The translations under genes and the position numbers were made by a program. From NCBI RefSeq assembly GCF_024748695.1, contig NZ_CP087176.1, forward strand, positions 6,255,501 through 6,319,500: a stretch of 64,000 nt of DNA, given 5' to 3'. The notes under the pieces were generated by a model. The model had not been told where the DNA came from. It was given only the letters and a program-made list of their open reading frames with translations, and ran no database searches. Below, piece after piece: positions 54,935 to 63,694 of this stretch (position 1 is the stretch's first letter; each line of letters begins with the position of its first letter). The stretch comes from Pseudomonas sp. B21-040. Its GTDB lineage: Bacteria > Pseudomonadota > Gammaproteobacteria > Pseudomonadales > Pseudomonadaceae.

Positions 54935-55960
54935 TTACTTGGCCGCCACTTTCTCGGACTTGCCGTCATAGCGCTTGCGCCATTCGGTCAGGATCTCGTC
55001 ACGATTCTTGGAAGCCCAGGCAAAGTCGTTCTTGATCAGACGCTGCTCATAATCCGCCGGCAATTCGGTCTGCGGCTTGGCGATGCCAGGCTGAGCCAGA
55101 ACAGCGAAGTTCTCTTTGTACAGTTCCATTGCCGCAGGGCTTGCCGAGAAGTCAGCCAGCTTCTTCGCCGCCTCTTCATGCGGAGTGCCCTTGATCACGG
55201 CGGTCGCTTCGATCTCCCAGCCCAGGCCTTCTTTCGGCAGGATGATGTCCAGCGGCGCGCCCTGGCGCTTGAGCTGAACGGCCGGGTATTCGAAGGAAAT
55301 GCCGATCGGAAATTCGCCGGCAGCCGCCAGTTTGCAAGGCTTGGAACCGGAGTGAACGTACTGGCCGATGTTCTGGTGCAGGTCATCCATGTACTGCCAG
55401 CCCTGCTTCTCGCCGAAGGTTTGCAGCCAGGCGCTGACGTCGAGGAAGCCGGTGCCGGACGAGGCCGGGTTCGGCATCACGATTTTTCCTTTGTACTCAG
55501 GCTTGGTCAGGTCTTGCCAGCTCACGGGCTTGGCCAGGCCCTGCTTCTCGGCTTCGACGGTGTTGAAGCAAATGGTCGCGGCCCAGACGTCCATGCCGAC
55601 CCAGGCTGGCGGGTTGGCGGCATCGCGGTAGTTGTTGCCGATTTTGCCCAGGTCCTTCGGCGCGTAGCTTTGCAACATGCCTTGTTGATCGAGGATCGCC
55701 AGGCTCGACGCGGCCAGGCCCCAGACAGCATCAGCTTGCGGGCGAGCTTTTTCGGCCAGCAGTTTGGCGGTGATGATCCCGGTGGAATCGCGCACCCATT
55801 TGATTTCGACGTCCGGGTTGGACTTTTCAAACGCTTCTTTATAGGTCTTCAGTTGTTCGGCTTCGAGGGCGGTGTACACCGTCAACTCGGTTTTCGCCGC
55901 GAAGGCGTTCAGGCTGAAAGCGGTGAGGACAGCAGCGGCCAAGGCCAGGGGCTTGAACAT
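54935..55960 (-). CDS. phnS: 2-Aminoethylphosphonate ABC transporter substrate-binding protein
   Basis: 341-residue periplasmic binding protein with a signal peptide at about 1-21 (LALAAAVLTAFSLNAFA). The fold is that of the Fe(III)/phosphonate-type cluster (ELTVYTALEAEQLKTYKEAFEKSNPDVEIKWVRDSTG ... MPNPASSGTGFLDVSAWLQ). The adjacent fused permease, ATPase, HD oxygenase and phosphonate-type LysR identify aminoethylphosphonate as the likely ligand. ATG at 55960. Confidence 0.88.
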   Translation of the reverse strand: MFKPLALAAAVLTAFSLNAFAAKTELTVYTALEAEQLKTYKEAFEKSNPDVEIKWVRDSTGIITAKLLAEKARPQADAVWGLAASSLAILDQQGMLQSYAPKDLGKIGNNYRDAANPPAWVGMDVWAATICFNTVEAEKQGLAKPVSWQDLTKPEYKGKIVMPNPASSGTGFLDVSAWLQTFGEKQGWQYMDDLHQNIGQYVHSGSKPCKLAAAGEFPIGISFEYPAVQLKRQGAPLDIILPKEGLGWEIEATAVIKGTPHEEAAKKLADFSASPAAMELYKENFAVLAQPGIAKPQTELPADYEQRLIKNDFAWASKNRDEILTEWRKRYDGKSEKVAAK

Positions 55961-55998
55961 GATCTTTTCCTGTTGTTGAGTTGAGTGGGTTGTACGAA

Positions 55999-57723
55999 TC
56001 AATGGCCAGGCGCGGTCTGCCGCCAGGCTTGGGAACGGCGCAGCAAACCGCGCGAGGCCCAGGCCAGCAGCAGGGACACGCCCGCCGAAGTGAACAGAAT
56101 CAGGGTCGACATCGCCGCCGCGCCGCCAACGTTGCCGGCGTCGTCCATGTTCAGCACTGCCACCGCCGCGAGGATGGTGTCGGGGCTGTAGAGGAAGATC
56201 GCCGCCGAAACAGTGGTCATGGCCGAGACGAACAGGTAGCGCACGATGTCCAGCAGCGCCGGCAGGCAGATCGGTACCGTCACCCGCAGGTAGTGGCGAT
56301 ACAGCGGCGCCTTGAGCGACAGCGCGGCGGCTTCGAACTCCGCGTCGAGCTGACGCAGCGCGGTGGTCGCGGTCATTTGTGCGGTGGTCAAATAGTGAGC
56401 AATGGTGCAGACCACCAGCAGGGTCATAGTCCCGTAGAGCACATGCAGCGGGTTGCCGGTGAGGTTGAAGAAAAAGACATAACCCAGGCCCAACACCAGT
56501 CCCGGCACCGCCATCGGTACGAAACTGAGCATGCGCAGGGTCAGGTTCAGCCCACGCTGGCCCTTGGTTTTTTCCATCAGGTAAGCGCCGGTAAAAATCA
56601 GCACGCTGCCGATCAACGCCGTGCACAACGCCATCTTCACGCTGTTGCCGTAAGCCAGCCAGCCGCCGCCCGCCGTGTCGTTGAACTGGTAATGATTGAG
56701 CGACAACGACAGGTTGTACGGCCAGAATTTGACCAGGGATGAGAACACCGCCATGCCGAACACCAGTAACAACGCGGCGCAGATCAGCAACACGATGGCC
56801 AGGTAGCAACCGTCTCGCAGTGTCGATGCCGCCGGTTTGAATACCTGGGCACGACCGCTCATGGAATCACCGTGACGTCGACGCAACCACGCATCGACAC
56901 CGAAGCTGAACAGCGCCGGCAACAGCAGGACCATGCCAATCAATGCGCCGCGACCAAACTGCTGCTGACCGACCACCGCTTTGTAGGCCTCCAGCGCCAA
57001 CACTTGATAGTCGCCACCGACCACCACGGGCACGCCGAAGTCGGTGATGGTCAGGGTGAACACCAGACAGAACGCGGCGAACACAGCCTGACGGGTCGCC
57101 GGCCAGGTGATGCTGCGAAAGGCTTTGGCGGGACTTGCGCCCATGCTGGAGGCGGCATCGAACAATCGCGCATCCGCCAGGGACAGCGCCGACAGCAGAA
57201 TCATCAAGGCATGCGGGAAGGTGTAGATGACCTCACCGAGCACAATGCCCCAGAAACCGTAGATGTTGTCCGAGAGCAGACCGCGCAACATGCCCTGGTT
57301 GCCGAACAGATAGACCAGTGCAATACCGGGCAGCATCGAAGGTGCCATCAACGGCAGCAGGGATATCGCACGCCAGACGCCTTTGCCGGGAATCAATGTG
57401 CGTTGCAGGGCGTAGGCAAACAGGTACGCCAGCGGTACGACGATCGCCGCCACGCTGAGGGAAACCTTCAGGCTGTTACCCAACAGCCAGTGAAAATTCG
57501 CACTGGTCACTAGCTCGCGTGCCGCGACCAGGCCACCTCCCTGCCCCGCCTCGGAACTGAAACCACGCCAGAAAATGGCGAGCAACGGCATCAACACGGC
57601 GACACCGAGCAGCACCAGCAACAGGACTTTGCCGCCGACCACGAACACCCGGTCGCCGATCTCGGCACGGGAGGTCTGCCGAACCTGCTTGTGCGGTATC
57701 GGCAGCGCGATGTTCGCGCTCAT
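55999..57723 (-). CDS. phnU: 2-Aminoethylphosphonate ABC transporter permease (fused double permease)
   Basis: 574-residue inner-membrane permease with two binding-protein-dependent transport domains in one chain, about twelve transmembrane helices in total. Each half has an EAA-like coupling loop (EVIYTFPHALMILLSALSLADARLFDAASSMGASPAKAFRSITWP in the first; EFEAAALSLKAPLYRHYLRVTVP in the second). The ATG at 57723 shares one base with the stop of the ATPase gene. Confidence 0.9.
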   Translation of the reverse strand: MSANIALPIPHKQVRQTSRAEIGDRVFVVGGKVLLLVLLGVAVLMPLLAIFWRGFSSEAGQGGGLVAARELVTSANFHWLLGNSLKVSLSVAAIVVPLAYLFAYALQRTLIPGKGVWRAISLLPLMAPSMLPGIALVYLFGNQGMLRGLLSDNIYGFWGIVLGEVIYTFPHALMILLSALSLADARLFDAASSMGASPAKAFRSITWPATRQAVFAAFCLVFTLTITDFGVPVVVGGDYQVLALEAYKAVVGQQQFGRGALIGMVLLLPALFSFGVDAWLRRRHGDSMSGRAQVFKPAASTLRDGCYLAIVLLICAALLLVFGMAVFSSLVKFWPYNLSLSLNHYQFNDTAGGGWLAYGNSVKMALCTALIGSVLIFTGAYLMEKTKGQRGLNLTLRMLSFVPMAVPGLVLGLGYVFFFNLTGNPLHVLYGTMTLLVVCTIAHYLTTAQMTATTALRQLDAEFEAAALSLKAPLYRHYLRVTVPICLPALLDIVRYLFVSAMTTVSAAIFLYSPDTILAAVAVLNMDDAGNVGGAAAMSTLILFTSAGVSLLLAWASRGLLRRSQAWRQTAPGH

Positions 57724-58799
57724 CAGGCAAACACCTGCAGGCTGCGTGGCGGCAAGGCGACCATGATCTGCTGCGCGCCGAGGCGCGGCATGGCTTCCGG
57801 CGCCAGTTCGGCCAGCAGCGCATGGCCCGGCAATTGATCGAGCTCGAAGCTCATGCGGCAGCGGTTGCCTAGGAAGGTGATTTCGCGAACCTTGGCCGGG
57901 AACAGGTTTTCCTCGTGCACCACCGGGTTCACGTTGATCGCTTCCGGGCGACAGAACAGTCGGCCCGATGCGGTTTTGGCGCTGCCATCAGCCAGGCGCA
58001 GGCTCATCCCGCCGACCTGGGCGTGGCTGTCACTGCTACGGCTGAACGGCAACCAGTTGCCCTGGCCGACGAACTCCGCCACAAACGGTGTGGCCGGGCG
58101 GTCGTAGATTTCCTGCGGCGTGGCGTACTGCTCGACCTTGCCGTTGTTCATCACGGCGATGCGGTCGGCCATCAGCATGGCTTCGTCCTGATTGTGCGTG
58201 ACCATCAGGGTGGTGACGCCTAGGTTGCGCTGCAGTTGGCGCAGTTCGGTGCACAGATGCTCGCGGACCCGGGCGTCGAGTGCCGACATCGGTTCGTCCA
58301 GCAACAGTAACGAGGGCGCTGGCGCCAGGGCCCGAGCCAGTGCAACGCGTTGCTGTTGGCCGCCAGACAACTGGCCCGGGTACTTTTTCTCACTGCCGAT
58401 CAGGCCGACCAATTCCAGCATCTGACCGACACGTTTACGCACTTCATCACGACCGCTGCCCGCGAGGCCGTAGGCAATGTTCGCTTCAACGGTGAGATTG
58501 GGGAACAACGCGTAGGACTGGAAGAGAATGCCGTAGTCCCGCGCTTGGGGGGCCAGATGGGAAACGTCGCGATCACCCAGGTACAACTCGCCGCTGTCCT
58601 GTTTTTCCAGACCGGCGATGCAGCGCAGCAACGTGGTTTTGCCACAACCCGACGGGCCCAGCAGACACACCAGCTCACCGGCCGCCACGTCGAGGGAAAC
58701 GTTATCCAGCGCCGTGAAGGCGCCAAAGCGTTTCTGCACGCCGCGCACTTTCATTGGGGCGCCGGGGTTGGTCAGGGCAGTTGCGATCGAGTGGTTCAT
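57723..58799 (-). CDS. phnT: 2-Aminoethylphosphonate ABC transporter ATP-binding protein
   Basis: 358-residue ABC ATPase of the spermidine/iron (PotA/FbpC) class with a C-terminal TOBE-like regulatory domain. Walker A GPSGCGKTTLL, Q-loop ILFQSYALFPN, signature LSGGQQQRVALARALAP, Walker B LLLLDEPMSALD and H-loop MVTHNQDEAM are intact. First gene of the phnT-phnU-phnS-FAD enzyme-HD oxygenase run on the minus strand. Confidence 0.9.
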   Translation of the reverse strand: MNHSIATALTNPGAPMKVRGVQKRFGAFTALDNVSLDVAAGELVCLLGPSGCGKTTLLRCIAGLEKQDSGELYLGDRDVSHLAPQARDYGILFQSYALFPNLTVEANIAYGLAGSGRDEVRKRVGQMLELVGLIGSEKKYPGQLSGGQQQRVALARALAPAPSLLLLDEPMSALDARVREHLCTELRQLQRNLGVTTLMVTHNQDEAMLMADRIAVMNNGKVEQYATPQEIYDRPATPFVAEFVGQGNWLPFSRSSDSHAQVGGMSLRLADGSAKTASGRLFCRPEAINVNPVVHEENLFPAKVREITFLGNRCRMSFELDQLPGHALLAELAPEAMPRLGAQQIMVALPPRSLQVFA

Positions 58800-58931
58800 G
58801 GACAGGCCTCATCAAGCAGATGAGAGCCATCCTAGATTTGTAATGCGTCCGTCATATGGCAGTGAGGCAAAAACGACTGATAGTGGTATTCGGGGATTTT
58901 GGTTGAAGTCATGCGGCGCCTGAACTGACGC

Positions 58932-58999
58932 CATCGCGGGCAAGCCTTGCTCCTACAGGGGAACGCGGTCAACTGTAGGAGCAAGGCTTGCCCGCGATG
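58932..58999. repeat. REP pair upstream of the phosphonate transporter operon
   Basis: Inverted REP-like units CATCGCGGGCAAGCCTTGCTC and GAGCAAGGCTTGCCCGCGATG, about 25 bases apart; the arms are perfect over more than 20 bases. It lies between phnT and the LysR gene, just past the LysR stop. Confidence 0.9.
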
Positions 59000-59023
59000 A
59001 GGCCAGCTCAAGTGATGGATATT

Positions 59024-59887
59024 TCAGGCCGGGGCCATTTCCTGCGCCAACCCCAGGAACGCCGCCGGCAGCCGCGCGCCTTTGCGCTCCTTGAGGCAAT
59101 ACAGGTACTCGGGAATCTGCGGTGCATTTTCGATGGTCAGCACGCGCAATTGCGGATCGTGCGGCACTTCCTGGCGGGCAATGATGCTGATGCCGATGTT
59201 GCGCAGCACCGCCTCACGAATCGATTCACGGCTGCCAATTTCCAGCAACGGCCCGAAACTCACCCCGGCATTGACCAGCAACTCTTCGGTCAATCGACGG
59301 GTGGTCGAGCCCGACTCGCGCATCAGCAACGTATGCCCGGCCAAGGCGCTGAGTGGCACATGATCGTGAATCGCCAGCGGGTGATTGCGATGCACGGCCA
59401 GCACCAGCGGATCGCTGCCGAGCACCCGGCGAATCAGTCGCGCATCGTCCAGCAATTGCGAGGACGCTGCGACATCCACCCGGTAATCCTCCAGCGCTTC
59501 GAGCACTTGCTGCGAGTTGCCGATTTCCACCGACACTTCCACTTGCGGCAAGCGTTCGCGAAAGGTTTTCACCAGATCCAGGATGTAATACGGCGCCGTG
59601 GCGGCAATGCGCAACGTGCCCTGGACCTGGCCACTGTTGCGCAGGAAAAACTCGATGTCGGCTTCCTGTTGCAACAGCGCCTTGACCATCGGCAACAGCC
59701 GAGCGCCTTCATCGCTGACACTGAGGCGGCGGCCGCCACGGTAGAACAGTTCCACCGAATACTGGTTTTCCAGGTTGCGGATCTGGGTCGTGACCGTCGG
59801 TTGGCTCAGGCCGAGCTTCTTCGCCGCCAGGGTAATGCTGCCCAGGCGGGCCACCATGTAAAACGCCTTCAGCTCCGCACTCAGCAC
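59024..59887 (-). CDS. LysR family regulator, aminoethylphosphonate-associated type
   Basis: 287-residue LysR regulator. The N-terminal winged HTH is LGSITLAAKKLGLSQPTVTTQIRNLE at about 15-40; the remainder is the two-lobed effector domain. This LysR subtype is typical beside aminoethylphosphonate genes, so it likely activates phnT-phnU-phnS. It starts at GTG 59887, with GGAAGAGGGAAGG upstream, only 15 bases after the cadA stop, so it may be read from the cadA promoter as well. Confidence 0.88.
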   Translation of the reverse strand: MLSAELKAFYMVARLGSITLAAKKLGLSQPTVTTQIRNLENQYSVELFYRGGRRLSVSDEGARLLPMVKALLQQEADIEFFLRNSGQVQGTLRIAATAPYYILDLVKTFRERLPQVEVSVEIGNSQQVLEALEDYRVDVAASSQLLDDARLIRRVLGSDPLVLAVHRNHPLAIHDHVPLSALAGHTLLMRESGSTTRRLTEELLVNAGVSFGPLLEIGSRESIREAVLRNIGISIIARQEVPHDPQLRVLTIENAPQIPEYLYCLKERKGARLPAAFLGLAQEMAPA

Positions 59888-59902
59888 ACCCTTCCCTCTT
59901 CC

Positions 59903-62164
59903 TTATTTGCGCAGCAGGCGCAAACCGTTGAACACCACCAACAAACTGACGCCCATGTCGGCGAACACCGCCATCCACATGGTAGCGAGCCCGGCGAAGG
60001 TTACCCCAAGAAAGATCGCCTTGATCACCAATGCCAGCGCGATGTTCTGTTTCAGGATGCTGGAGGTCTGCCGCGACAGCCGGATGAACGTCGGGATCTT
60101 GCGCAAGTCGTCATCCATCAAGGCGACATCAGCGGTCTCGATGGCCGTATCGGTGCCCGCCGCGGCCATGGCAAAACCGATCTCGGCCCGGGCCAGTGCC
60201 GGCGCATCGTTGATGCCATCGCCCACCATGCCGACGTTATGACCCTGTGCATAAAGGGCTTCGATGGCTTGCAGTTTGTCGGTCGGCAGCAGATCACCCT
60301 TGGCCTCGTCGATGCCCACTTGTGCGGCAATCGCCTGAGCGGTGTGGACGTTGTCGCCGGTCAGCATCAGGGTTTTGATGCCCAGGTCATGCAGTTGCTG
60401 GATCGCCTCGCGACTCGACTCTTTTACCGTGTCCGCCACCGCAAACAGCGCCAGCGGGCCGGATTTATCGAGCAGCAGCACCACCGACTTGCCCTGTTTC
60501 TCCAGCGCGAACAGTTTCTCTTCCAGCGCCGGCGAACACAGGTTCAGCTCTTCCACCAAACGGTGGTTACCCAAGTGATACACCTGACCGTTGATCTCAC
60601 CGCGCACACCGCGACCGGCTAGCGCTTCAAAGTTATCCACAAACAGCGGCGCGAGTTGTTTATCCACAGCGGCATTGGCAATGGCCAGCGACACCGGGTG
60701 ATCGGAACGACCGGCCAGCGCGGCGGCAATCGCCGGGGCTGTTTCGACGGTGGTTGTGTCGAGAGAAAGGTAATCCGTCTGTACCGGTTTGCCGTGGGTG
60801 ATCGTTCCGGTCTTGTCCAACGCCAGATAATCGAGCTTGTAACCGCCCTCCAGATACACGCCACCCTTCACCAGAATGCCTTTGCGTGCCGCCGCCGCGA
60901 GGCCGCTGACGATGGTCACCGGGGTGGAAATCACCAGCGCACATGGGCAAGCGACCACCAGCAACACCAGCGCCCGGTAGATCCAGTCGAACCATGCGGC
61001 GCCCATGAACAGCGGAGGAATCAGCGCAACGGCAAGGGCCAGGATGAATACCGCTGGCGTGTAGATTTTCGAGAAGCTGTCGACGAAACGCTGGGTCGGT
61101 GCCCGCGCGCCCTGGGCCTGTTCGACGGCGTGGATGATTCGCGCCAGCGTCGAATTGTCCGCCGCTGCGGTCACGGCATATTCCAGAGATCCGGCCTGAT
61201 TGATGGTGCCGGCGAATACTTTGTCGCCGACGGTTTTCTCAACCGGCAAGCTTTCACCCGTGATCGGCGCCTGATCGATAGTTGAACTGCCGGCCACCAC
61301 TTCACCGTCCAGCCCGATGCGTTCACCGGGCCGCACCCGCACCCGCGCACCGAGTTCGATGGTTTTGACGTCTTGCTCGACCCAGCTGCCATCGGCCCGC
61401 TGCACCGTGGCCTGTTCCGGGGTCATCTGCATCAGGCCGCTGATCGCATTGCGTGCGCGGTCCAGGGATTTGGCTTCAATCAACTCGGCCACGGTGAACA
61501 GGAACATCACCATCGCCGCTTCCGGCCACTGACCGATCAGGATCGCGCCGGTCACCGCGATGCTCATCAGCGCGTTAATGTTCAGGTTGAGGTTTTTCAG
61601 GGCGATCCAGCCCTTTTTGTACGTGGTCAGGCCGCCGCTGAGGATTGAAACCAACGCGATAACCGCCACCACCCAAGTGGGTGCAGCGTTGGTGAAGTGA
61701 ATGACTTCGGCGGCCATCGCCCCCACACCGGACAGCGCCAATGGCCACCACGGTTTTTTCTCCGGCGCGGGAGCGGGTGCTTCGACGCCTTGCTCAAGCG
61801 GTTCTGCCTGCATGCCGAGGGATTTGATCGCCTCGATGATGGGCGCAGTGCTTGGCAAGTCGTGGGTCACGCCCAACACCCGGTTGATCAGGTTGAACTC
61901 CAGTTGCTGCACACCGGCGAGTTTGCCGAGTTTGTTCTGGATCAGCGTCTGCTCGGTCGGGCAGTCCATCGCATCGATGCGAAAGCTGCTCAGGCGTGCA
62001 CCGGCCGTTGGCGTTTCGCTCAATTTGATCAGCGACGGCGCAGCCACTTTGGTGGAACAGCAGGAATCGCCGTGGCCGCCATGCTCGTGCTTCTTTACAG
62101 GCTGCAGTGTGTGGCTGTGATCGTGCTCAGCCTTGGGGGTGTGGGTGTGTTGGGAATCGCTCAT
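59903..62164 (-). CDS. cadA: Zn/Cd/Pb-exporting P1B-type ATPase
   Basis: 753-residue heavy-metal pump. The N-terminal His/Cys-rich tail (HDHSHTLQPVKKHEHGGHGDSCC) is followed by a metal-binding-like domain with MDCPTEQT. The transmembrane metal site is the CPC in VVACPCALVIS. The phosphorylation motif DKTGTITHG, MLTGDNVHTAQAIA and GDGINDAPALA are intact, and the last helix is normal. The CPC site with a cadR neighbour points to Zn/Cd/Pb export. It is divergent from cadR with a shared MerR-type operator. Confidence 0.95.
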   Translation of the reverse strand: MSDSQHTHTPKAEHDHSHTLQPVKKHEHGGHGDSCCSTKVAAPSLIKLSETPTAGARLSSFRIDAMDCPTEQTLIQNKLGKLAGVQQLEFNLINRVLGVTHDLPSTAPIIEAIKSLGMQAEPLEQGVEAPAPAPEKKPWWPLALSGVGAMAAEVIHFTNAAPTWVVAVIALVSILSGGLTTYKKGWIALKNLNLNINALMSIAVTGAILIGQWPEAAMVMFLFTVAELIEAKSLDRARNAISGLMQMTPEQATVQRADGSWVEQDVKTIELGARVRVRPGERIGLDGEVVAGSSTIDQAPITGESLPVEKTVGDKVFAGTINQAGSLEYAVTAAADNSTLARIIHAVEQAQGARAPTQRFVDSFSKIYTPAVFILALAVALIPPLFMGAAWFDWIYRALVLLVVACPCALVISTPVTIVSGLAAAARKGILVKGGVYLEGGYKLDYLALDKTGTITHGKPVQTDYLSLDTTTVETAPAIAAALAGRSDHPVSLAIANAAVDKQLAPLFVDNFEALAGRGVRGEINGQVYHLGNHRLVEELNLCSPALEEKLFALEKQGKSVVLLLDKSGPLALFAVADTVKESSREAIQQLHDLGIKTLMLTGDNVHTAQAIAAQVGIDEAKGDLLPTDKLQAIEALYAQGHNVGMVGDGINDAPALARAEIGFAMAAAGTDTAIETADVALMDDDLRKIPTFIRLSRQTSSILKQNIALALVIKAIFLGVTFAGLATMWMAVFADMGVSLLVVFNGLRLLRK

Positions 62165-62194
62165 CAGGTCGCGTCCATAAGGTGCCTGTTGCCA

Positions 62195-62225
62195 AGTAAA
62201 GACCCTGTAGCCACTATAGGGTCAA
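62195..62225 (-). promoter_or_regulatory. CadR operator and cadA promoter
   Basis: The near-palindrome ACCCTGTAGC-CACTATAGGGT (62202-62222) lies in the spacer of a minus-strand promoter: -35 TTGACC (62220-62225) and -10-like TTTACT (62195-62200), separated by 19 bases. An over-long 19-base spacer filled by a dyad is the hallmark of MerR-family activation; it is the site through which CadR should switch on cadA. cadR reads away on the plus strand. Confidence 0.85.
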
Positions 62226-62248
62226 GCACCTATTTGGAGACTGCCGTC

Positions 62249-62698
62249 ATGAAGATCGGAGAACTGGCCAAACTGACCGACTGCGCCGTGGAAACCATCC
62301 GCTATTACGAGCGCGAAAGCCTGTTGCCGGAGCCGGCTCGCAGCGACGGCAACTACCGCGTCTACACCCAGGCCCACGCCGAGCGCCTGACCTTCATCCG
62401 CAACTGCCGCACCCTCGACATGACGCTGGAAGAAATCCGCAGCCTGCTGGCGTTTCGCGACAGCCCGCAGGATCAGTGCGAAAGCGTGAATGCGTTGATC
62501 GACGAGCACATCCACCACGTCAAGGCGCGGATCGATGGGTTACTGGCGTTGCAGACACAATTGCTCGACCTGCGCCAACGCTGTGGCGAAGGGCCGGAGA
62601 TTGATCAGTGCGGGATTTTGCAACGGCTGGAAGTGAGTGGCGGGGTTGTGGCGACCGAGGTGGGGCATTCCCATGTCGGCCGCAGTCATGGACATTAG
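62249..62698 (+). CDS. cadR: MerR-family cadmium/zinc regulator CadR
   Basis: 149-residue MerR regulator. Winged HTH is at the start (MKIGELAKLTDCAVETIRYYERESLLPEPARSDGNYRVY). Metal-site Cys are at 77, 112 and 121 (DQCES; RCGEGPEIDQCG), close to Pseudomonas putida CadR where the last is at 119. The His-rich tail (HSHVGRSHGH) is also a CadR trait. I chose the ATG at 62249; the longer frame upstream overlaps cadA in antisense. Its operator lies in the gap to cadA. Confidence 0.93.
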   Translation: MKIGELAKLTDCAVETIRYYERESLLPEPARSDGNYRVYTQAHAERLTFIRNCRTLDMTLEEIRSLLAFRDSPQDQCESVNALIDEHIHHVKARIDGLLALQTQLLDLRQRCGEGPEIDQCGILQRLEVSGGVVATEVGHSHVGRSHGH

Positions 62699-62716
62699 TC
62701 CTTCGCCAATTAACGC

Positions 62717-63553
62717 TCAGACCAATGTGAACTCCAAGGTACCCCGGGGGCCCATGCCATAATTCAGGCCGGGGACCATCCCGGAACCCAGAAACAAACT
62801 GCAAAGCAGGTGAACGGACTCTCCGCGATGCGCCTGATAGACAGAAGAATCAATCCGAAACTTGAGGGGTGAATCGGGACTGACCGTTAACTTGCGCTGA
62901 TAGTCCCTCCAGGCGCCACCCTGCCCGCCGTTCGGGCTGCTTTTCCAGTGCATTTCAATGGCGTTGTTTGTTCGCAGGTTTTCAATCAGTGGAATGGTTA
63001 GGAAAACGCCATCGGGATGTTGATCAATATCCAGAACTCCCTCCGATACGTCGTCAATAGAAATCGGGGCGGTTTGAATCAGTGCCTGGGCGAACGTCAT
63101 GTACAACGATGCGGAAGGTAATGCGCTCCCCCCTCTTTCGATAACAAAAATAACCTCAACCCGGTCGCCTTCAAACGGGCGTGCCGTTTCGTCAGGAACA
63201 GCAAACTGCAACGAGGTGAAACTCAGTACTGGCTGAGGTGGTGACTGGTAACTTTTCCCGCTGCCACCAAGCGCCTGCCACTGCACCCGAACCTGATCAC
63301 CGATCTGAAATTCCCTGTCATTTACTGACACAACCACGCGCAGAGAATCGACGAAGATAGGTGCGCCAGTGAATATTTCCATAGGCACCACGCAATCCCA
63401 TGGAGCGAGGCTTGGGATGAAATGAAAAAGTCCGGATCGGCTTTCGCAGCCAATAAGCGGTAAACCGGTTAATTGACTACTCAAGTGCTCTGGCGAGAGA
63501 CCGATAGGGCTTTGCGAAAACCCGGTAGTTGCACGGGGCGCAATGATTGTCAT
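62717..63553 (-). CDS. Unrecognised 278-residue protein
   Basis: I do not recognise a family. The protein is predicted soluble, mostly beta-rich, with repeated strand-like segments (VDSLRVVVSVNDREFQIGDQVRVQW; ARPFEGDRVEVIFVIERGG; NAIEMHWKSSPNGG) and charged, glycine-rich turns, which suggests Ig-like or beta-sandwich folds. There is no signal peptide. I chose the ATG at 63553. Codon use is less GC-biased than its neighbours by eye. It sits alone between cadR and thyA, convergent with cadR; about 140 AT-rich bases separate it from thyA. Confidence 0.6.
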   Translation of the reverse strand: MTIIAPRATTGFSQSPIGLSPEHLSSQLTGLPLIGCESRSGLFHFIPSLAPWDCVVPMEIFTGAPIFVDSLRVVVSVNDREFQIGDQVRVQWQALGGSGKSYQSPPQPVLSFTSLQFAVPDETARPFEGDRVEVIFVIERGGSALPSASLYMTFAQALIQTAPISIDDVSEGVLDIDQHPDGVFLTIPLIENLRTNNAIEMHWKSSPNGGQGGAWRDYQRKLTVSPDSPLKFRIDSSVYQAHRGESVHLLCSLFLGSGMVPGLNYGMGPRGTLEFTLV

Positions 63554-63694
63554 GACGAAGCTCCTGAAATAAAGAAAGGGTGTTGCTGACCACGTCCTAA
63601 TGGCCATTCAAACACCCTAGCATTCGTTCGCCCACTGTCAAAAATGACAGCCAGATAGACCTTTTTCTAATATAAAAATCTATCCGCCCATCTA

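Noticed and set aside
58988..60622. 544-codon plus-strand frame opposite lysR and cadA
   Set aside because: It crosses two well-supported antisense genes and is Gln/His/Arg-rich as expected for a shadow frame.
61697..62248. N-terminal extension of cadR
   Set aside because: The longer frame is antisense to cadA; the ATG at 62249 gives the standard MerR start.
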